64,000 nt of DNA from Rhynochetos jubatus (lineage: Eukaryota; Chordata; Aves; Eurypygiformes; Rhynochetidae), in NCBI GenBank assembly GCA_027574665.1, contig CM050659.1:20251001-20315000 (forward strand), in the 5' to 3' direction. Positions 12,501 through 24,460 of this stretch are shown one piece after another. The notes under the pieces are model-generated. The model was not told where the DNA came from. It saw only the letters and a list, made by a program, of their open reading frames with translations, and ran no database searches. Position 1 is the first letter of the stretch. Each line of letters opens with the position of its first letter. The translations under genes and the position numbers were made by a program.

Positions 12501-15500
12501 AAAAACCAAGGCAGTCCTGCTGTACCAGAAGGCTGAGACGTGGGCCTGAGCTGCTGCCAAGACGTATGGTCAAATCCAAACATTTCAATAGCCTAAACCA
12601 ATGAAGCACTGAACACGATGTAGGAATGCAAACAGTATTTATGACCCAACTGTTCAGAAATAATGAAAAAAACCCTAGAAAACAAGGAATAATTCTAAAT
12701 CATGAGATTTTCTTAGACCCTTTTATCCATTTCCCTGTGAGCTCCTTTAGTTCAAACAGGAATCATTTCACGCTTTCTCACAGCCAAGAGGAACACTATT
12801 TTACTTGAAAAGCAAGCTGAAATTGTCACCTCAGCCTGTCAGCACTGCCTCCCCACATGCTCTTCAGTGAGCAGGCAAAGCTGGGGAGGCCTCTGCTTGC
12901 AGACTGGTCCACATTTTAGAAGAACCTTAGGTGTGCTCATCATTGTCTGGGACTGGAGGAGCATACCGATTTTCTTAAAGCTCTTCCAATTTTCTGGCAG
13001 TACAGAACATTAATAATTGAAGTTTCATTGATTTGATTATTTTCTTCAGAAAGTTCTATAGTTCTTCCACTGCTAAGAAGTGCAGAATGCTCCCAAAAGC
13101 ATTCACATTTATCAGTACTTCTTGGACTCACTCAATATCAGTTTATTAGCCTTAATTTGTACTCTTGTGTTCAACATCAAGGAAGTTACTTTCTGATTGA
13201 CTCTGCAGAAACAATCCTTAAAACCAGAAACTGAAACAAAAGCTGTCCCAGCAGAACAATTTTAAAACTTGGTGATACTAGAACAAACTACTTAGTTTCA
13301 TTTACTTGGGTAGTAATTGCTCAGTGCAACAAAGAAGCTGTTTTTAATAGAAGACTCATATCCCTAGCTCCTTTAAGTGCTTTTTGTATCAGATTAAATA
13401 TTAATACAAACCAAACTGTACTGTTCAACTACTTTTTCCATTACTGTTCTGTAAGTGATCACGTTACGAAGCAGACGTAAGACCGATGTCAATATTAAAT
13501 GTACTTAGCTTTTCTTTAAAGTCAATGTGTCAATTTATGCAAACAGAAAGGTACTCATCTTTTGGCAATTCAGATTTTCTCGAGCATCTACATCTCAGAA
13601 TGATCATGAGATGAAAGAACTGGTCAGAAATGCAGAATTATGTATTCTGTTTGACTGAGGTTCCATTACATTAAGAACAGAAGAATCTAAGAAAACAGAC
13701 AACTATGCCTGAGCAGAGTCTATTAAGAGATCTGATAAGCCAACAGAAGCAGTCTTAATTTTAAAGTATGCTGTGTACAAGTGAGAAAACAGTTACAGGA
13801 GATGCACATCTTAATTGTATTGCTGCCACAAACACGTACAATGCAAACATCAGCACAAATACCTTACTCTATTTTATCTAGAATTCATCACCTTTTGCCT
13901 CACAGGGCAGAGAAAGATGAAGAACCAAATTTTTTTTTCAGATACTTAAGAAGTTCTTGACAGCGTACACTTGAAGTAGCAGCAAAATTTCCTTCCACAT
14001 GGGACATGAGAGCTGAGATCAACAGCGTCCCAGAGTCAAGACTGAAGCTTTCTAAACAGCAGGGGTAACACCGGAGGTGCTGCTGAACAGAAGTGGCACC
14101 TAACCATTCAAAACAGTGCCAGGGCTCATACCACCAAACACAGTGGTCTTTCACATGAACTGATACCGGATAAAAAGTATTCTTTCTTCAGTTTGTGCAT
14201 AATTTGGCTAACACAAATGCCTACAGGTGCAAAGTTTAGACAGCCTGCCACACAGCAAGCTTCCGTTCCAGTCCCAGTTATCGCTGGGTAGAGAAGAGCT
14301 CTGGCAATGGAAGAAGGTTACCAAAGGACTGAGACCTATGAGAGACACCCAGACCATTGCAGAAGCACAGGTTTCTGTGGAGATGTAGCCCAAGTAGCGT
14401 AACTCCTAAATTTTAAGCACACTAATCAGGATATAATCAGTATTAGCTTGTCTTGTCCTCAACGTAAGCATACTAAAATAGCCTACACAACAGCAGTTAC
14501 GTTTGACAGCATAGTTGTATATATATAAGCATTTTATTAAGGTGTGTGAGCAATATAAGCAGCAAACAGAAACTACGACTTGCACTCAGCTGTCATGTAA
14601 AACATAGCCAGCGACCCAAGCAGCAGAATTGACAAGGTAAAGAACGGGATAAAACCAAGGTATTGCAAACTGACAGGATGTCCTCAGCAGGAAGCATGTT
14701 GTCAATGAACAAATCCCGTAAAGTTTTGTTTTGAAGTCTAAAACCAGCTCATATCAACACTTACTGCTCTAAATACCCTTCCCACAGCTATCTTTAATTC
14801 CCTAACAGATGCATTATATGTGCACACATATTCAGCTGCAACAGAGAGGACACCAGCTTCCCTGTGACCTACGAGGCTAGCAGCAACCTTAGGCCCTTTA
14901 GGTATATAATAAAACACAGAGTTAAGTCACACAAGGTGATTAAATGCAATCTGACCTGAGCTCCTCTTTCTGCATTATCACCCAGAGTTTCTTCTCTTCA
15001 CACATCTAATCTGTCGGATGCAAACATTGGTTTGAAGGCCTCCAGTAATCAAGACTGAAAGTGACAACACATGCCTAAACAAAGAATCTGAAGTAGTAAA
15101 ACATACAAAAAGTATGGGTGCCAAACTGTGTTCCCACAGATTTTAATGTTTCTTTTTAAATCATAATTGGCACTAATTGCACTGTTTCCATGTTAATGCA
15201 CAACACCTGGCCTCAGCTGGATATAAAGAGGCTGCTCCTCTCACCTCATTGACAAGGAATTGAACATGTACAGTCTTACAGAGAAAAGCTTCCAAATCTA
15301 AGGCACCAATAATTAGGACAATGTGAAAGCAATCTAACTTATTCACAAACTTTAAACAAGCCCAAAGGTGCCGAACATACATTTCAAATTATTAAAGAAA
15401 TAGACTCGAACTAAGTCTGAAACACACAGATATACGAGAAAAATAAAAATGAGAGACAAAGCTTGATTAAAAAAAACTTGTGTTTTGACCTAAAAAGGGA

Positions 15501-15544
15501 GAGGCCTCCCTCCATCCCTGCAAAAAAAGAAAACCTCACCAAAA
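9546..15544. other. Unannotated intronic stretch
   Basis: Unique-looking DNA with small palindromes (AGCATGCATGCT near 11051; TACTGTATGTACAGTA at 11471-11486) and short A-runs (for example 12236-12247). No exon was recognised. Confidence 0.55.
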
Positions 15545-15576
15545 CCCAAAACCCAACCCCCCTTTCCCAAAAACCC
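15545..15576 (-). other. G-quadruplex motif on the TENM1 sense strand
   Basis: The plus strand shows C-tracts at 15545-15547, 15552-15554, 15557-15562, 15566-15568 and 15574-15576. On the minus strand these are five G-tracts of at least three, separated by loops of 2 to 5 bases, which meets the standard G3+N1-7 rule. Since TENM1 is transcribed from right to left, the G-rich strand would be present in the pre-mRNA. The surrounding A/C-rich sequence (about 15520-15580) is low complexity. Confidence 0.75.
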
Positions 15577-16258
15577 AAACAGAAAGACTCAGTTACCTTG
15601 TGGATTGAATAAAAAGTATGCAAAGCCAATTCCAGCTGTTCAAGCTGAATGGTTCATCTACTGTATTATCTTTATAATAAAACCCTGTATACTGCAGCAC
15701 TGACAAAGGTAAGTACCCTCAAAAAACTTCAGCAGTGAGAATAAAACTGTGGTGATGAAGCTCACAATTTCAACCTACCTGTTTTCTAAATAACGAGCCT
15801 TCATCCCACAGAGTTGACCTGGGCCAACTGAAAACCACATTACTTCTTTAATTTTGTTTAATCAGCATGCCATTTCCAAAACAACTACCCTAAATATTGT
15901 CCAAGCTAATTTGCTTCACCACTTTTAAACACTTGCTTTTCAACAAAATTACAGAAGCTATACATGTACTGCTCCTGAGAAAGTTCATTTATGGTTGCTA
16001 ATGACCACATTTCTGGAATTCATCTCAGAGCTCCCATTCTTCATCATCTCAGAACTGGAAAACAAAGAAAAGCCAGACAACTAAACCGTGATGTGTGCCT
16101 TATCAAAGTCCAAAGTACACCAACCTTTTTCAACTAGCATGCACACTATAGCACAGCCTGAAGGATCCTGCCTGGCTTCTGCAGATGAGATAAAATATAA
16201 TCCCTAGCTATGATCTAGTGAACTCTCCATCTGGCTGTACATTCAGATTTCCTAATTG

Positions 16259-16304
16259 TTCTAACTGGATTTCTGCACTAAGTATCATTCTAACTGGATT
16301 TCTG
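16259..16304 (+). repeat. 17-bp direct repeat at 29-bp spacing
   Basis: TTCTAACTGGATTTCTG is present at 16259-16275 and again at 16288-16304. The spacer does not repeat beyond this, so it is a partial tandem duplication. Confidence 0.85.
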
Positions 16305-17296
16305 TATGTTCAGCGAATATTTATTTGAGGTTTCATTTGTAGTTCTGCTTTGTTTTAAATACTTAGCAACATCCTCTTGAACAGAAACACAATAAACATG
16401 ATTAGCTATATATTGCTAATTTTACATCGTTTAAAAAAACCTCGCATTACTTCAATTGTCGATTTTTTTTTAATGTTCTAATTGTCAAATCCCTAAGTAT
16501 TATTATAGTTCAAATTACTATAGTCCTACATAGTATTTATCAGAAAATTTATGCGGAAAAGCTAAATCTATTCAATACCAATGTTTGGTAAGAACAAACC
16601 ATACCAAACTGCTATTACTGACATGCAGATTACATTTGTAATATGATATATATAACATAAAATAATTATATTTACATACAATAAAACTCAGCTCATGCCA
16701 ATTAAAAATTGTTAGGAATAACAGAATATAATTTTGTTTACTACTGTACAAAATAGAACAGAAGCAAAATCTTTAAGATATAAATTTTGCAACAAACACA
16801 ACCTCAGGGGACTTAGCCTGATCACATGGAAGATGTGCTTCAAAAAAAGGGCCAACCATATCTGGAGGAAGAATTGCCATGTTCCATTTAGAAAAGCTGT
16901 AAATAAGAAGTCACATTTTAACAGAAACTTATTTTAATCAGGGTTTACCAATACAGAGTAGGAATAAGTAGGACCACAAGTTGTGACACACCTAAAACAA
17001 AGGTAGGCAACGTAGAAACAAACATTGCTCTTTCTACTGACCTACTAGGAAGTCTGCTATCCACAAGCAAGGTTTATGATACAGTAACAGAAAAATACAC
17101 AAAAAGACGAGATGTCACAGGGAAAACAAGACTGCAGGAGGAAATGTAGCAGCTGTAGGAAGTACAATTACACCACCAGCATTACTTTATAGAAGATGGA
17201 TAAAATAGGTAACCAGCTTGGGTATAAACTAAACATACTAAACATGAATGACATTTTCTCAGGTCTTATGCAGCCAGAGGGGTCAGCCTTCCTGTT

Positions 17297-17318
17297 AGCA
17301 TCTCCACAGGGAGATGCT
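17297..17318 (+). other. Short perfect hairpin (8-bp stem)
   Basis: AGCATCTC and GAGATGCT flank the loop CACAGG. No T-run follows directly and no function is suggested; an 8-bp stem is expected by chance in 64 kb. Confidence 0.6.
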
Positions 17319-19649
17319 TTTAATGCTGCTAATGTTTTGCTTTAAGTTGTAGCTGAGACACTGTGAGTTGAGTGTGCCTCCCAGTTTTTATCCTAAGAAC
17401 CTTTCAATAGCCTTCTATTGTCTCTGCAGAAGATGAGGTGAAAGGCTGAGGAAAACGAAGGAGACTTGTACAATTAATATAATACCTAATAAGGAAGTTC
17501 AGTGCAAAGTCATCATTGCAGAGACAAACCCACCAACACTAGCAAGTTAAGACTAATTGTTTTTTAAAAAAAATCAACAATAAATCAAAAGCAGTTCCAG
17601 CAAAGTCTGAGGTCAAAATTATCTTAGACAAATTTAGCCTACAATCAAGGAAAAAAGACACTGAATTCCCTATACACATCCTCCCAAGGACACTGAAGAT
17701 TTCAGTCAAATTTTGGAGCTACATATCCCTCCAAGGATGAGATAGAGAAATTATGCACTCAGCAAAACACTGTCTCAGTAAACCCTCAGGGTACAGCAGG
17801 GTGAGCCAAGACCTCTGTGCACCTACAGCACCACTGTTCCTTGCACTGGTTTAGAATTCCTGCTGTGGTGTAAACTGGCTTTGAAGTCAGCTCCATTTCC
17901 TCTCATAAGTAACAAACCCACCCCAGCTCATGTTGATCAAAGCTTTCCACTCAACCATCATGTGATCTTTATATCAGTAAAATTTACAATAATTTTATAT
18001 GATAGGAAAGTTAGTTCAACACGATTGCCATTTAACACAATAAAACATATTATTAGCTGTGAATGTTCATGTACCTAAATACAGATATATTTCTATCAGA
18101 AAAATAAAGTGAAAAGAAAAAAAACCACCCAATACTTATTTTTCCTCCAGTTGTCTTACGCAACTTGTCCCATTACTGGGTACTTGCTAGAAAAGACCAA
18201 ATTAGTGAACCTGGTATGTCCACACACAGTCAGTTCTAGAACATATGGATAGAAAAGAGGTATAGAAGCACTAGATGACAACAGCGAACAATATAAATCA
18301 CTTACCATCCTGTGGGAAGAAGAAAAGATACATCCCTAAACTCATTTCTTAGCCCAAGACTAATTCCAACCTTTGTACAAATACAGCATAAGTACAGACA
18401 TTGAACACATGCACACATACTCCACCTAGAAAACTGGATACATACACATGGTACGCAGGTGAAAATTAAATTGTTGACAAAATCCGGTTTCATTCTTGCT
18501 CTGATTTTTAATAACAGGATTTAGAAACACCAGCAAAAGATATGAAATGTAATCTTTATGAAACTCAGTGCTCCATCAATCAACCAAGGAAAAAACCCTC
18601 GATTTTATGAGAGTTCAGGAAGAAAAATCTAAGTCTGAGGCAGAATGAAAGAGGCATTCCAAAAAGAGTGTGGTTTCCATTATATTTTAGGTTTGGGGGG
18701 AGAAAAGATTTAATGAGAGATGAGAGGCTACACTTTATATAATAACTATTATTTTTTTGTGTCAATTAGACATGTTTGTGTAAAATCAATAGGGCAAGAT
18801 TAATTTGAAAATAAATAGCGATTTAAGCATTCAAGACTGAAACAGAATGACAAAACATTAATTACAGTTAAGGCTGACATTCTATAACGAATGACTTTGT
18901 AACTTATGTCTGACAATACTGGATTTTATAGGAGAGAAATCATTTGTAAGGACAATCAGAGATTTAGCATTTGAACTTAATTTCTCATTTTTTGCCAATT
19001 TAAGTTCCAGCTCTCTTATTTATTTGTATTTCAAAATCACGACTCATTTTGAAGAATTATTTTCTTGAAAGCTAAAATTGTATTGTACTTATGGTACTTA
19101 TGGTTACTAAAATATTGATTTGTAACACAGATCAGCAAATACAAGTGCTGATGTAGCTTCTTTCCCAAAGGAAACTGGAGCTGGCAAAGGTCATTTCTTA
19201 TACTTAAATTTGACAATGGGAAAACTACAGTTTTAATATTGAACCAAGTTTCAAACTAACTGGGGATTGTTTGAGGCTATCAATTTTTCTTCACTGGGAA
19301 GAAAACTCTCTTTGTTAGAAATTCTCTTCATCTCCCTCCTCTCCATAACAACAGACCTTGCTGGCTGTTGGTTTATGCCCTGAAGCGTCTCCACTTATTT
19401 TCCCAAGTGATACTTTACAGAGTATATCAGTTCCTTTTCTTTGAGTACTGAAGGTAATTTGTCTCATTCACGTTATTTAAAGCAGATTTACATTTGGAAA
19501 AGAAAACAATGTTCTTTGCCGCCTTTACTTTAGAAACTTCTAATATAAAGAAAATATGACTCAATTGAAAACAAATATGTGTGCCCAACTCTGGAAGAAC
19601 TGACAGAATAAGGGAAAAGTTAATAGATAAATGTATATGTTATAATATT

Positions 19650-19699
19650 AAAAAAACCCAAAACAAAACAAAACAAAAAAAACCACACCAAACACACAG
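19650..19699 (+). repeat. A/C-rich (CAAAA)n low-complexity tract
   Basis: Imperfect AAAAC and CAAAA units followed by CCACACCAAACACACA. It resembles a decayed A-rich simple repeat. No retroelement end was recognised beside it. Confidence 0.8.
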
Positions 19700-21170
19700 G
19701 GTTTTGCTTTGGCTCTTTGGAGAATTATTATTACAGAAGTTCAGATTTTGCAGCAAAGCATATTCAGTTAAAAACACCATGGTGATTTAACTCTCCTGGT
19801 CGTCTTGCTCAAGTCTACCCCTTCCTATGAAGGGAAATATCTAATACATCAGGTTAGCATTTAGAAAGAAGGGCTCTGAGCAGCCTGACCAACAGTAAAC
19901 CTATTACATTATCAACTTTAAGTCAGATTGGGGGTAAGATTTTCTATTTTGAAGCCCCAATTTTCCTCTTACGATATGTTAGTCATTGATGTTTTTACTG
20001 CCGTACCTCCAATTACCCTTTCTATCACTTCACAGAGTCATGAAATAAATCTTGCATCAGTAAATATCACGAAAAATCCTGGTCTGACATTTAAAACTGA
20101 CTTTTGCGTTTAATATGTTTTGAGTTTTTTTCATTATGCTTATTAATAAGGCTTCAGGTAACTTGTTATTAATAAGATTTGCTTTGCCATAGCATAATGC
20201 TTCTATCTGAGGTACCTTGTTCATATCTAGACACACATGGATGGTTTCATGCTTCTATGGGAGGCTGATCTCCATTTGAGAGACATCATGTTCTGTGGAG
20301 GTAAGGGCAGAGCTGGAAGTGCTCCAAGCACAACTACATTTGTACAACCCACGTTAGCTCTCCACACTCCCACACATGCTTTGAAACCACAGATCTCCAT
20401 CCTCCCCTCAAAACCCCAAACAAAATAGGCATGAGGAAAGTAAAACAAGCAGGTCCAGATAATTGAAGAGATTGTAATAGGAACAAGACAGCTAACAGCA
20501 ATCTTGAGGTGATGGTGTAGCTGGTGAGAGGAAAGCGAATATAGTGTTGGAAAGCTCACACCAATGTGAGCAATACTGCCCGAGGAATATGACTTCAAGG
20601 CTGGCTTTTATGAGAACTGCATTTTTTCCTGAGCACTACTGTTCAAAGTAGACTATAATGCTGAAGTTACTCATCCCAAATGAATGAGTTTACAGGGAAG
20701 AAAACAAACCACAAGAAAAACACAGGTCTATGAACACAGCTGGAGAGACAGAGAGATGAATTCTACACTCTGATATTCTGTTGTACCAGAGGGGTATGAA
20801 GAACCTCATGTGCCTTGACAGGTTTGTTAGAAATTTTTATTTAGCAGATCTATAATCTAAGGAGGTGTTAGGAGTCAATTCCATCACATTTTCGAATTGG
20901 TCACTACAAAAATGAATGAGGCTTTGCAATAGTACAACAGAACTGTAAAACCTCATGGGATAGATTTTCCTGTATTGTCTGTCTATTGTTAAGGATTTTA
21001 AAGACCAATGTGCACAAACACACAGAAGAAAATTATGCAAATGCCAGTTTGTAAACCTACAGTTCTGCTGACTTAGCCTAACTGCTAAGTGATATCCAAT
21101 GGTATTGCCATCAGCTAGGGAGAGGCCTTTCTCAGCCAGGCATCTGCTGCAGTATTGTGTGTCTTGAAAG

Positions 21171-21206
21171 GAAAACAAAGCAGAAAAACAAAGCAGAAAA
21201 ACAAAG
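21171..21206 (+). repeat. 13-bp tandem repeat, about 2.8 copies
   Basis: The unit CAGAAAAACAAAG occurs perfectly at 21181-21193 and 21194-21206, preceded by a partial copy GAAAACAAAG at 21171-21180. Confidence 0.85.
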
Positions 21207-21828
21207 ATACAAAAAGCAGTTGTAGGGTTGAATTCTCAGGAGTACCCGCAATAAGATGACCAAGATTTCTGTCTTCACTGAAATCAGAAATATGTTTGCA
21301 ACCAAATATGATTATTTTACAATTATTGAAACAACTGGACACAAACCAACTCACTGAACAGAATCTGCAACTTTTATCATCAGTTTAACAGGAAACAAGC
21401 TTACAAGATATGTGTATGTATTATCAGGGAAATGGGGCGATTGTTTTTCCTAACTGACCTTTTAAAATACCTCTGCAGAATAGAGACCTTACGGTAGCTA
21501 ATCCTGATAGTCACCCATGGCAGTGAAAAATCACATAGGTGGTTCCCATCTTCTTGAGACTTCTTTACATTACGTATGAGCTCTTCCGCAGTCAGCCAGA
21601 CCCAGCAGCATGGTTCTGTTCACTCAGAAGAAAATATAAAGTTTGCTGCAACCTAGATGATATTCATGTGACAAATACTGAAAAAGCAATAGCCAGAACT
21701 ATGTGTCAGCTATTGAAAGCTAGGCAAATCACTTCTGAAGAGTATAGCCTTTACGCAGGCCTATTTCACTTGCAAAACTAAAGGTCTGAATCTGGAACAA
21801 GGCATTAGAGAAGTTGCTTTCAGCAAAA

Positions 21829-21884
21829 CATACATACATATGTATATATGTATACACACACACTCCCCTATATATATATATATA
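21829..21884. repeat. Compound microsatellite: (TACA)n, (CA)n, (TA)8
   Basis: ACATACATACATATGTATATATG is followed by a short CA run, then CCCC and (TA)8 at 21869-21884. Likely polymorphic in length. Confidence 0.85.
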
Positions 21885-22281
21885 AGTGCCAGCGAGGCTC
21901 TGATAGCCAGCTGCACAGTGTCTAGAACTATCTTAACGATACAGGGGAAACTAGTACTAAACAGCCAAACCCCAGCAGCCATTTCCAAGCCTTCAGCTAT
22001 AATATGAAAGAAAAGTAGGTCATGAAAAATACATTTACATGTAAATAAATACAGCAAACAAGCCTTGAACTTAGAGAAGTAAAGATCTACATACGTGACA
22101 AGTCAAAGTGTATTAGAGCTAGATCTTGCTTTTCTACAGCTCTCCAAAACCAAACAGAATCCAGACCAATAACCTGATTTGAGAAAATGTAACACAGCAG
22201 CGTGAAGAATCTTATTTAGGGTAAGCTATACTTAAAAAGAAATTTCCTTGCATGTAGCTTATTATTAAGGTGCTTGGTCAA

Positions 22282-22309
22282 GTCTGAAGGTACGGCACGA
22301 GCTTCAGAC
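22282..22309 (+). other. Short perfect inverted repeat (8-bp arms)
   Basis: GTCTGAAG and CTTCAGAC are separated by 12 bases. It may be chance. Confidence 0.55.
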
Positions 22310-23884
22310 ACCCACTGAATCAAAGTGCATTACCATGAACAGAACCATCTGTACTGGCAAAGTGTAGTCAAGACTAATGTTGCAAAACTGAGCTTGTAGC
22401 CTTTTATGTTTTGAAAATCTACTGAGTCAAACCTTCCAGTGATGCATGTGTTTACAGTTTTCATTAGCTGTGCTAGAATACAAATAAATAGAGATATTCA
22501 TCAAAACAATTAAATGCAAGTCAAAACTTGTTGAAAACAAAATCTAGCAGGCTTTCCAAATGTGATTTTACCAGCACATGTTGTTACAACTATTTCTTTT
22601 TTTTAAATCCCTGCCAACATTCCATCATCCATCAGCACGTCTTCAACATGAGATCAGCTATCACACGTCAGTTAATAAACCTGTAAACAATCTGGATGAT
22701 GTAAATTAACGTAATGTGAGAAAGAGAAGTTGGTGACTGCTTAAGCTGTTACACCATTCCCTTAATACTGAAGCTGTAGCTGCCTGGAAATTAAAATCAG
22801 TGTAACTCGGATAATCTCCCATCTCTGGTTACTTCACCTTCCACTGTGCCATCACACAGCAAAAGAGTTCAAGGTTCTGCACTGAGAATCAACCTAGCAA
22901 ACGACCTGACTGTTTTCTGTACAGGCCAGCTCTGATGCCCAAGTGGAGAGGGGGACACTCGGCTAGCACCGAGGAGATGGCAGGATCATGGCAGTCAGTG
23001 TGAGATGTGGTATAAGTGCATTTTAAAAGCAATGAAAGAACAGCTTCAGGGTAACGTAAGGAACAGCACCCTTCTCATCCCAATCCAGCCCTTCAGTGCT
23101 TTCAATTAGAAACCCGCAAACCAAAACACCTAAGAACTGACTTCTAATCACATACACAGTATTCAAAAAGGAATTTAAAAACTAAAGTTGAAGAAAAAGC
23201 AGAAGAGTCAGCTGACAGATACCTACGTACTTACTTGTTCCATTTCAGCATGAGTTTACCAAACTAAAAAAACCCTCAAAACTTAATGTCATTGGGCCAT
23301 GGTCTATGTGGAATAAAGGCTGTCAGAACCAGAACCATGAAGAACAACTAACAGAAGTTGTACAGTCTTTTCTTTTTTTCCCAACTCTTCTCTGCTATCC
23401 ATTCCTTATGCAAATACATAAGGAAACAGGAGGCCCCATCCTGGAAGTGCTTCCTGCCAGTAGTACGCTTGCTGAAGTCAGCTGCAGCTTTGTGTGTGAG
23501 CTGGTAAGACAGGGACTGTTCTGTAGAAGCAGTTTCATAAAAAAGTATTTTAAAAGATTTCTCTTTATTTCATCATCTCATTACGTATTCCTGTCATTCC
23601 AGGCAAACAGCCAGGAAGGGAAATAAACCTGCAATAGTAACAGAACACATGAAATTGGTAATGTTATGGTTTGGCCATTTTTTCTACCTTCCCCATATAC
23701 AAAATAACACATTGTATTTTTAGTTTGAAATGGGCTCTATTTTCTGCCAAATGCATGGAAAGTGTTTAAGGCATATCTCTTAAAGAAAGAGTAAACGTTG
23801 CAGACCTAATTCCTATTAATATAGTCTTTAAACTTCAGTTCTGTAGGCTTCCTTGAGGAGTCTGGAGTGCTTGGAACAGGGTCC

Positions 23885-24460
23885 AGCCGGCAGCCCCGGC
23901 GCCGCAGCCCTACCTCCGGCTGAACACCACCGCAAGTGCCTCTGTGGCACGTGTTCGGTTAATGCTCTCCGGCCGCTCAGGCCTGGCCTGCGGCTTACAC
24001 TGACAACCAGGGCACCCATTAGTGCCAACTGCAGTTTTCAGATAGGAAACCCAGATGGCTAATTAGGAGCACTTAAATGCCAAGATCCCTTATTAACCAT
24101 TTCGCTTTAGCATTGCGTAACAGCAAAGCAGAGATAATGTACTTTCTAATGCAGCAAGATATTCTCGTTCCCTGACCTTTCATTCGTTTCGAAAGATATT
24201 CTGTGCGAATCAAGTTAATAACATCTCTCTCTCTTTCTGGCAGCGTTTGTAAGCACGTTTGCAAATATTCAGACAGGTCTCAACTCAGGGAAACCGCTGC
24301 TGAAGTGAGTTGTTTGGCAGGACTGCATTCACTGGTTGGCAAGTGCAGGATTGAACATAAAAAACGTTTCCTGCATGCTTCACCAATGGAAAAAGAGTGC
24401 ATCGTTTTAATTGCTTATCTAGGACTCGAAGTGCACGGCATAAGAGTACGGGAAGACCTC
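23885..24460. promoter_or_regulatory. CpG-dense patch within the intron (candidate promoter or enhancer)
   Basis: The core 23887-23991 is GC-rich and has 11 CpG dinucleotides in about 105 bases (for example a CCCCGGCGCCGC run). The less GC-rich sequence up to 24460 still keeps about 14 CpGs in 400 bases, far above the surrounding intron. Retained CpGs suggest a region unmethylated in the germ line. A donor-like AAGTGAGT occurs on the plus strand at 24303-24310, and a donor-like GAGGTAGGG on the minus strand inside the core, so either direction of transcription is possible. No TATA box or protein product was recognised; frames of 60-90 codons here resemble nothing known. Confidence 0.42.

Larger units (their letters stand above)
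15577..19649. other. Unannotated intronic stretch
   Basis: Apart from the direct repeat and the small hairpin listed separately, nothing was recognised. About 16380-16740 and 18780-19100 are especially AT-rich (TAAT and ATTA cores), but no promoter or gene can be supported. Confidence 0.5.
19700..23884. other. Unannotated intronic stretch
   Basis: Holds the two simple repeats listed separately. The longest open frame is 123 codons on the minus strand (20227-20598) and has no recognisable domain. No exon was found. Confidence 0.5.

Noticed and set aside
12836-12915. Segment with GGAGGCCTCTGCTTGCAGACTGG resembling a CR1 3' region
   Set aside because: The match is short and gapped, and neighbouring CR1 blocks are missing; chance is more likely.
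20227-20598. 123-codon minus-strand open frame with a hydrophobic middle
   Set aside because: A single possible membrane segment is not enough evidence; there is no homology and no promoter or poly(A) context.
23828-24028. GC-rich minus-strand frame considered as the next TENM1 exon
   Set aside because: The next teneurin-1 exon should be proline-rich with HACTC and NSWVLNSN-type sequence; none of the frames here shows this.
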